A stretch of 64,000 nucleotides of DNA. Origin: Petunia secreta. Taxonomy: Eukaryota; Streptophyta; Magnoliopsida; Solanales; Solanaceae. Position numbers and translations under genes: made by a program. The stretch is from positions 14,526,001 to 14,590,000 of the forward strand of contig JARKIP010000017.1 in NCBI GenBank assembly GCA_029990175.1. Direction: 5' to 3'. Under the pieces are notes generated by a model, which ran no database searches, had not been told where the DNA came from, and was given only the letters and a program-made list of their open reading frames with translations. Positions 56,263 to 64,000 of this stretch are shown here, one piece after another. The number at the start of each line of letters is the position of its first letter. The first letter of the stretch is position 1.

Positions 56263-58150
56263 ATGGCTGGAAACAGAGAGAAAGGCATTGAAGCACCCGA
56301 GTTGTCGTTAGCCGACCTCGTGGCTGTGATACAAGACATCAGTGCCGAGGTAAAAGGAGTAAGTGGTTGAGTAGCTAACCTTGAGCAGGAGAAAGAGGTC
56401 GTGGACTTACCTGGGCCTAGCGCTGGCACTAGTAATTCAAATCCTATGAAACCGGAGCAATTTGCCTAAGTGGATCGTCAACAACGGTTGAGAAATGAGG
56501 CCGTTTGCAACACTTCTTTCTTCCATATTTTGGACCTTAGCTCCATGGAACAATATTTTAGCAATAAAATATGGAAGAATTTCGTCCCTTACTCGTCTTT
56601 TGAAAGCCGTCATCCTGGATTTGATTTCTTTAGCGCGAATGAAACCATTTCTCAAAATCAAAAGGAATCCTCCTCTTGAGGTTGGCTTAAGCCATGCCTT
56701 TACTAAAGAATTCTCGCCATCTCAGATAAAATCTAGTGTGGAGCCCAGGCAACCCTGATTTTCTCAACTGAGGCCACCAGCTCAAATGTTTTTCCTTGAG
56801 CTAAACAAAACTTGGGCATTCCCCGAAGTGATCAATAGAACTAGGGCATTCCCTAAGGTGAAAAACAAAATTTGGGCAATCTTCGAGGTGATAAACTACC
56901 CCTTCCAAGGCCCCGAAGACAAGTCGTGGTAATTGATGAGGATGTTGATGATGGAGAGTTTTCCGATGCTGAAGATGAGTATGAGCCACTGTTCGTTCAA
57001 TAAAGGCAGGTTCAACGAGGCCGTGACAACCCTCGAGGTGGAGACTGAGGTGCATATGTTGATAGAAATTATGAGCGTGAGGCTGATGACTATTATGACG
57101 AGTATCAGGAATTGATCCGAGGTGCTCGAGATTCAAATTTGAATAGCGCCAAGATCACCATTCAACCCTTCAGCAGAACTAGTGATCCGGACCAATATCT
57201 GAATTGGAAGGTTCGATAGGAATGAATCTTTGAGATAAATGAGATGATCTAGGAAAGAAAAGCTGCCTATGCTATATTGCTTCATTCGAGGCATATGCTT
57301 CTACTTGGTGGGAATCTGATAAGAGGATGCGAAGGAGACATGGTTTCCCTGAGATTCTTACTTGGGTGCAGTTGAAGAGAGTGATGGATTCTAAGTATGG
57401 GACCGCCAAATATCGGAAGGAACAACTTCAGAAGCTCTATGATATGAAACAAGGGTCCAAATCAGTTGAAGAATACTATGATGAGTTTGAAAGATTCGAT
57501 TGGCTCTTGATATAGAAGAAGATGATGAGCAAGCCATCAGTCGGTTAAAAAATAGACTGACTCGAGATGTGTCATCTCAACTGCGACTGCATGTGTACCA
57601 AACGTTGGATGATGTTTTCCATGCAGCTGTTGATGCTGAGATGTGGGTGAAGGACGATGAAGCAAATCAGTATCAAGGGGTCACTACTTTGACTCTTTTT
57701 ATCCAGGGTAAAGATTGGAAGAGTGAATCCTAGAAGTGCCAACACTGGCCGAGATCTGAAAAAGCCCTTCGAAAGGGGAGTGACCATTAACAACTCCAAG
57801 GGGGTGGGAGGTAAGGCTCAACTCAATACTTCTAGTGCTTTAAATATTCAATGTCATAAATGCAGGGGTTATGGTCACATGGAAAAAGAGTGTCTGAATC
57901 GCAAAGTTATGCGTTTGCTCGAGGATGGAACCGTCTATGAGCAAACAAGCGACTCCGAGGAGGAAAATAGAGAGGAGACTGATCGAGCTGAAAATGATGA
58001 TGGTCGAGAAGCTACTGAGGCTGACCATCCGGAAATGTTCCTTGTGGTTAGAAGAAACTTGAGCACTATGAATATGGAAGAGGAAGATAATAATCATAGG
58101 GAAAATCTCTTCCATGCGAGTTGTCGAGTGAGGGGAGAGTGTGTTCGATG
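56263..58150 (+). pseudogene. gag pseudogene of family C
   Basis: It starts MAGNREKGIEAPELSL at 56263 with an early stop. An acidic region follows near 56930-57115 (VIDEDVDDGEF in one frame). The capsid domain comes next, at 57120-57730 in two frames (ITIQPFSRTSDPDQYLNW; MKQGSKSVEEYYDEFERF; AISRLKNRLTRDV). The zinc knuckle CHKCRGYGHMEKEC is intact near 57852-57893. Three 30-bp near-repeats with GGGCATTCCC lie at 56810-56900. Frameshifts and stops throughout make it non-functional. Confidence 0.82.
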
Positions 58151-61100
58151 ATTATTGATTCGGCTAGTTCTGCTAATTTAGCAAGCCAAAGTTTGTTTTC
58201 TCAATTGGGACTGGCTACTATGAAACACCCTCATCCCTACTGTCTACAATGGTTAAATGAATGTGGAGAGTTGAAGGTTGCCAAGCAAGTCTTTATCAAA
58301 GTCAAAGTGGGAGCCTATCAAGATGAGCTAATATTTGATGTAGTTCCTATACAAGCTTTTTATTTGCTACTTGAGCGACCGTGGCAGCATGATAGGTCCG
58401 TTGTCCATAACGGCCGAACCAACACTTACATTGCTAAGCTCGGTGGAGAGAAATTCATTCTCAAACCTTTGTCTCCAAAATAAGTCAATGAGGACTATAA
58501 ACAAATGAAGGAGCCGAAAGAAGCGGCCAAAGCTAAGTCTCCCGTGGGGATACAAATTATGGCAGTAGGATAAAGAGACACTGCCCATGACAGGTAATAT
58601 TTGTGCAATTATGCAACCGAGTGAGTGCCTCCGAAGCAATGATCGAGGCAAGATGATGATTTTCCTCGTGCATAAGGGTATCCGCTTGAACTCTAATGAA
58701 ATTTTCACTAACGATAACCCTTTGCCTAGTGCTGTAAAAAATGTTTTGCCGGACTTTGAGGGCATGTTCCCTAAAGAAATGCCAGGTGGATTGCCTCTAT
58801 TAAGAGGAATCGAGCACCAAATTGACTTCATCCCGGGGTCTCAAATCCCCGACAAGCCAACTTACCGGTGTAATCCGGAATACATCATAGAGCTCCAATG
58901 GCAGGTGGATGAATTGCTGAAAAAAGGACTGGTTCGAGAGAGCTTGAGTCAGTGCGCCGTTCCTATTATTCTTGTCCCGAAGAAAGATGGAACATTGCGA
59001 ATGTGTGTTGATTGCCGAGCAGTCAACAAGATTACGGTAAAGTATCATCATCCTATTCCTCGAATATATGATATGCTTGATGAATTGAGTGGTTTTTCTT
59101 GTTTTTCAAAGGTAGACCTCAGGTCCGATCACCACCAAATCCGAATGAAGCCAGGTGATGAGTGGAAAACTGCATTCAAGACCAAATTCGGACTATATGA
59201 ATGGTTAATGATGCCATTTGGCCTCTCTAACGCCCCGATCACTTTCATGAGATTAATGAACTATGTGCTTAAACCATTTATAAATAATTTTGTTGTTGTG
59301 TATTTCAATGATATACTTGTTTATAGTAAATATGTGGATGAACATGTTGAACACTTAATGCTTGTGCTTGATATACTTAAAAGTGAGAAGTTGTATGCTA
59401 TTTTCAAGAAGTGTGCCTTTTGTGTCGATCGTGTAGTCTTTCTTGGATTTGTTATGAGTGCTAGTGATGCTGAAGTCGATGAGTCTAAAGTCGAAATGAT
59501 TAAAGATTGGCCGACCCTACTTAGTGACTCAAGTCCGTAGTTTCCATAGGCAAGCTAGCTTCTATAGGAGGTTTATCCGTGACTTTAGCACTGTGGAGGC
59601 TCCCTTAATCGAGCTGGTAAAGAAAGACAATCCGTTTGTGTGGGGAGAGTCCTAAAAGAAGGCCTTCCAAGAGTTGAAACAACGGCTAAGCTCTGCCCTA
59701 TTATTTGCAACTCCCTAGCTTTGTCAAGGCGTTCGAGGTTGAATGTGATGTAGTTGGGATCAGAGGGGTGCTTATGGAAGAATAGAAGCCGATCACTTAC
59801 TTCAGTGAAAAGCTTAAGGTTGTAACCTTGAACTACTCTACGTATGACAGGAATTGTATACCCTCATTCGAGCACTTACTCATTAGCAACGCTATCTATG
59901 GCTCCGTGAGTTTGTGATTACAAGTGACCATGAATCTTTGAAACATCTCCGGGGCCAAGAGAAGTTGAACCAACGACATGCCAAGTGGGTAGAATTTATT
60001 GAGAGCTTTCCCTATGTAATTCATTACAAGAAGGTTAAAGACAATGTTGTGGCCAATGCGTTGTCGAGGAAATTTGCCTTAGCTACCACTCTCGCTTCGA
60101 GATTAATGGGGTTCGAGAGCATCAAGCTGATGTATGAACACGACCCCAAGCTTAAGAGTGTCCATGACGCTATCTTGAGTGGCCAAAGGGTTGAAAGGTA
60201 TCAGTGGCACGGTGGCTCTCTCTTTAAGTATGGGAGAGTTTGTGTACCCGTGTCATCTTGGAGAGAGCTTTTGGTTCGAGAAGCTCACTCCGGGGGCTTA
60301 ATGGGACACTTCGGTGTCGATAAAACTCTTGGTATCTTAACCGAGCTGTTTTACTGGCCCAAGATGCAAAGAGATGTGGAAAAGCTTTGCAATGCCTGTT
60401 TGGATTGCAAGAAAGCTAAATCGAGGTCCAACCCTCATAGTTTGTTCACTCTGTTACCCGTTCCTAATTGCCCTTGGGTTGATGTTTCATGAATTTTGTG
60501 ATGGGGTTACCGAGGTCGAAGAGTGGACATGATAGTATCTTTGTCGTGGTCGACCATTTTTCTAAAATGGTTGAGTTTATCCCTTGCAATAAATGTGATG
60601 ATGCACAACATGTAGCTACTTTATTTATTTTGCATGTGTTGAAATTGCATGGTGTGCCTCGTACTATTGTAAGTGACCGAGACTCTAAATTCTTGAGTCA
60701 TTTTTGGAAATATCTATGGTTGTCCTTGGCAGTAAACTACTATTCTCGACGTCTCACCATCCTCAGTCTGATAGACAGACCGAGGTAGTCAATTGAACCA
60801 TGGAAGCCCTGCTTCTAGCTATGATCAAAGGTAAGGCCTGCAACTGGGCTGATCGTTTGCCCGTGATAGAGTTTGCACACAACCGTACTGCGCATCGAAT
60901 GATTGGAATGACTCTATTTGAGTGTGTGTATGGTTTTAACTATTTGATTCCACTTGATTTAACCCCGTTGCCTCGTGATGTTGTTATTGATTTTGAAGGT
61001 ACATGCCGAGCTACTGCTTTGCTCGAGCTTCATGCCAAAGTGAAGAAAAATCTTGAGTAAGCTTATGCCAAGGTGGAATTCAAGAAAAACAAGGGCGTAA

Positions 61101-61599
61101 TAGGTGGGAATTGAAGAAAGGAGATTGGGTTTGGGTTCACTTCAGGAAGGAAAGATTCCCGAATCAATGGAAAGGGAAGTTGGCTCCGAGAGGGGATGGT
61201 CCGTTCCAACTTCTGAGCAAGATCAACAACAATGCTTATGTGATCGACCTCCCAGGTGAGTATAATGTATCCAACACATTTAATGTTGCTGACTTAATTC
61301 ATTTTGTTGTAGGCCAAGCACAGGAGACTGAAGAGGGTTCGATTTCCAGGACAAAATCTTCTCAAGAAGGGGAGAAGGATGCAGCCCATGTCTGTGCTAA
61401 TCAAGTGTTCAACCCATCGAAGCCAGTTACACGAAGTCAAGCCACGCTTCTGCAATATGTTCACATTCAGCTGGCGTGGCCGGGAGGAAGCAACCGTTTG
61501 GAAGCTGAGTGGACGAGCTCGAGATATGAAAGCTACATCTACAAGCTCGAGCCCAAGACTAGAAGTGACCGAATGCTGATCATTGACGCCGATCTATGA
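58121..61599 (+). pseudogene. pol pseudogene of family C
   Basis: Segments in order: protease-like (MIIDSASSANLAS near 58147, with serine where DSG/DTG expects glycine); reverse transcriptase at 58587-59540, whose active site reads VVYFNDILVYS, so the first catalytic aspartate is asparagine; RNase H at about 59720-60080 (SDHESLKHLRGQEKLNQRHA); integrase zinc finger (HSGGLMGHFGVDKT, CNACLDCKKAKS) at 60285-60425; integrase core with MNFVMGLPRSKSGHDS and IVSDRDSKFL, then a frameshift near 60730-60790; and a C-terminal module (GDGPFQLLSKINNNAYVIDL, 61195-61250). There is no chromodomain. Stops near 59538, 60490 and 61058 confirm decay. Confidence 0.85.
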
Positions 61600-62336
61600 G
61601 CGATCGAGGGGCTACAAGCGTGCCAGAGGCAAGAAAGCGTTCGTTTTTCGACGATTCACTCTTCCTGGACTTGCTTGACTCGTCCGAAAAAAGAGGGAAA
61701 GTGCTAAGACCGCTAATGCAGCTAGGGGAGTTTAAGGACTCATTTCCAAGGCTAGAAGCCTAGACTAGACTAGAAAGGAGATTACTTTGGTCTTCAGTCA
61801 GCTCTACTAGACGCAGTTGCCCAGGAATCCAATGCACTAACTCCTGGAAGCTCCACTGTGCCGAGGCTGATCGATCGAACACAAGTTAAGAGAGCCCGAA
61901 CACATTAATTTGGCCCTACGTGGCCTTATTTTATTGGTCGACTGTGACTATTTACTAGCTTACCCTTAGGGCTATCTATAAAAACCCCTTAGTGTAGTTC
62001 ATTTTGGATACCTAGTTGTTGATGAATATTGAATTTAGCTGTAAGCTATTTGTGACTCTGTTGAGAGTCAAACCCCGTCCTTGGATAAGAACATGGGTCA
62101 ATCGATTAACCCATTTGAACAACTTCTTCTTTGATCATTCAGTTTGCAAGAAGCATGATTGTCTTCTTGAGAATTGTTGTGTAGCCTTAGGTGCTTCTTT
62201 GTTTTTCGAGCCGAGTGGCCCCAAGACTAGTTCCTTGAGTTCGTTTGGGTTGAAGCTTAGAATTATCTAGCTTCTATCTTGTTTTTCGGCTTTTCTTGTG
62301 TCCGGTTGCTAAGCTCCAAGTTAGCTTGCACCAGTT
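61600..62336 (+). repeat. 3' non-coding region and 3' LTR of family C
   Basis: After pol there is non-coding DNA. A TATA-like TATAAAAACC at 61977-61986 followed by the end shared with 54590-54665 shows that the LTR covers at least about 61950-62336. Its start could not be fixed. Confidence 0.5.
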
Positions 62337-63233
62337 GTTCCATAAAGCTCATTTAATGTCTATTTCTTCAATTGCGATTCTTTTGGTTAGCCTGACTCGG
62401 ATGTAGTCTAGCTCTGGTAGCCAAGCAAACAAGAAGATGAGCTTCCTGAAACTGTAATTATTCCTATCCTTAGTCTAGTGCCATCTCTTCTTCCTCCGGC
62501 ACTAGTGAGTTTGGGCTGTTAGTAGCCGCTGTGGTGTTCCCTATCTTGAGACAGAGTGCATATCAAGGTAGCCGGGTAAGCACATTGTTCTATTTCAAGG
62601 CTATTAAAAGTTATGAGAGGCATCATTTTATAAGTGAATTAATCTATCAGGCGATGGTGCTAATGGTGAAGGTATGGAGTTGTTAACTCGAGAGTTGCAG
62701 CTGTCTGGAAACTCAAGAGGATAATTTGATAGCTCAGATCTGAGCCGCATTCTATTTTTTGCTAAGTCTTCCTTAGTCCAGCGAACTGTGCGAGGATGGC
62801 TATGAGTTTATGATCTAAGTTGAAGAGTCTTCCTCCAATACTGAATTTCTAAGGTGTTGCTGAAACATAAGCTAATTCTTAGGGTCATCGACCTATTCTA
62901 TATCGAAAAGTATATCGACAAGGTGATTCGTTGGTGGAATCATCTAAATCCATCTAGATTTAAGTGTATCTTTATTCCAAAAATGTAGAACTCTTCTCTC
63001 ATGATCAAGGAAGGGTCTGCTTAGTCAGAATAAGCTGTGCAATGGTGTTATGATATCATCCAGATATTTTTTCTAAAATTTTTGTGTGCATGTTTTAATT
63101 CTGATTTCGCAATCATGAGATGGTGCCTATGGAGTAGTTGATGAAGGCTGTGCAAGTTCTCTTGTTAATTGTGTGAAATTTTCTTTAAACTTAAGCTCAT
63201 TCGAGGACGAATAAGAGTCTAAGTGGAGGAGAA
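62337..63233 (+). other. 3' internal tail and polypurine tract of family A element
   Basis: About 0.9 kb without a recognisable protein. It ends in TTCGAGGACGAATAAGAG and the polypurine tract AAGTGGAGGAGAA, which is exactly the one at 106-118. This confirms that the gag-only element belongs to family A. Confidence 0.75.
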
Positions 63234-64000
63234 TGAAATGACCTCGGTCAGTTGTTTCAAGATTTAAGACTCTGATTGGCATGCTGACTGTCTTAAAAGC
63301 TCTGTAGGGTCCATAAGGACCTGACTATAAAATTTGAGCTGGTTCGGACCTCGTTTGGTATGTTTCTTAAAGAAGGTTTCCGTTTCGATTGTCGGTAAAG
63401 CCTATAAGAGGTTTTGGAGCTTGATTTGAGTAAATGAGTTTTGATTCAAAATCAGAAGGATGTGTTAGGTTTTTATGGTCATTTGTGACCTGTGAGAACT
63501 TTCAAAAGTGATATCCGAGGTCGTTCGGATATTTTTCACTAAAGCTCTAAAAGTTAAGAAATTGACCTCTTTCTGTGGGACCCACATCTTGAGTTCCAAA
63601 CATCCGATTTAGGATCTGTCTTTGCAAGCATGTCACAGAACTGTTGTATGACTTGTGTATTAAATTTTAGGTTATTCCGACCCTTTTATCGTCACATTCG
63701 GACCTAAATTGCATCACTAGAAGGTGTTGGTGCATAATTCTGCACCTACCAAGCAGGCATGCGCGATCACGTGTGTGGGGGTGCATGCACGCTTCTTTCT
63801 ACAGACCTAAAGTGTGACCGCATCCTTGGGAGCACAATCATGAAGAAGGGCTGGCGCGACAACGCCCTAGGTGGCGCGAAAGTGTTGTTTTTTAGGTATA
63901 AAATGGCCTTGTCGGCTTGTTTTGTTCCATATCAAATTCCAAGTGTTTCCAAGTGGTTCCTATCCAAATTTAATGTACCAAATAAGAGGATATCATCAGG
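63234..64000 (+). repeat. 3' LTR of family A (cut by window end)
   Basis: It starts TGAAATGACC and follows the 5' LTR (49990) for its whole visible length with many substitutions and small indels. The TATA box TATAAAATGG is at 63897-63906. Confidence 0.88.

Larger units (their letters stand above)
54590..62336 (+). mobile_element. nested decayed Ty3/Gypsy element, family C
   Basis: The end motif GCTAAGCTCCAAGTTAGCTT (ending about 62327) recurs as ACTAAGCTCCACATTAGCTT at 54640-54659, marking matching LTR ends. PBS, gag, protease, RT, RNase H and integrase lie between. The left LTR seems reduced to its last 70-150 bp, and the leader with the PBS is duplicated in tandem. Many stops and frameshifts make it non-functional. 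The exact outer limits and target duplication were not found. It sits inside the gag-only family A element. Confidence 0.72.
49990..64000 (+). mobile_element. family A Gypsy element, gag only, with nested insertion
   Basis: The 5' LTR (49990-52727), primer-binding site (52730), degraded gag (52925-54360), a nested second Gypsy element, a 0.9-kb 3' internal tail, polypurine tract and the beginning of the 3' LTR (63234) form one element that runs out of the window. Apart from the nested element it has no reverse transcriptase or integrase, so it is either non-autonomous or lost pol. Its two LTRs differ at many positions by eye, so it is old. It interrupts a minus-strand Copia element. Confidence 0.82.

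Overview
This window is nuclear DNA of a flowering plant, most likely Solanaceae. It is AT-rich and intron-rich. One large spliced plant gene and one small intronless gene sit among nested LTR retrotransposons, LINE fragments, Stowaway MITEs and a tRNA-derived SINE. The Solanaceae assignment rests on the SINE and on a short fold-back element (25017-25129) of a kind I know from that family. It is an inference, not a search result.

Layout. 1-2199: the 3' end and 3' LTR of a long-LTR Ty3/Gypsy family (family A). 2200-4095: a decayed acidic coding region of unknown origin. 4096-9920: a complete Ty3/Gypsy chromovirus on the minus strand, with LTRs identical by eye, matched PBS and PPT, and one uninterrupted 1601-codon gag-pol. 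9921-28660: a complete villin gene on the plus strand. It has a CT-rich 5' UTR exon and 22 coding exons that join in frame to 973 codons. Its long introns hold two Stowaway MITEs, two 5'-truncated LINE tails, a SINE-like piece and a fold-back element. 28900-32060: non-coding repeats with a GC-rich, leader-like block, a 23-base G run and two striking arrays of short palindromes. 32063-38987: a terminal-inverted-repeat element split by a decayed Ty3/Gypsy element (family B), which itself carries a hAT-like insertion. 38988-40527: low-complexity repeats and another palindrome. 40528-43030: a solo family A LTR flanked by a 5-bp target duplication. 43377-43688: a small single-SANT MYB-related gene. 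43894-45879: a decayed Ty1/Copia element with a duplicated TATA region in its LTR. 48101-49989: the 3' half of a minus-strand Copia element. It is interrupted by a gag-only family A element (49990 to beyond 64000), which in turn contains a decayed Ty3/Gypsy element (about 54590-62336).

Only two host genes are supported: villin, an actin-filament bundling, severing and capping protein, and the SANT/MYB-like gene. Nothing suggests they act together. The chromovirus ends about 500 bp upstream of the villin leader and the solo LTR ends about 350 bp upstream of the MYB-like ATG, so both genes have transposon-derived upstream sequence.

The observations most worth a second look are the palindrome arrays (30237-31122, with related blocks near 40117 and 46310), the intact and apparently very young chromovirus, the 11-nt microexon, the GC-AG intron and stop-free introns of villin, the duplicated TATA segment of the Copia LTR, and the leader duplication that copies the primer-binding site of the nested element. 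Splice sites, LTR ends and identities were read by eye; no alignment or database search was run.
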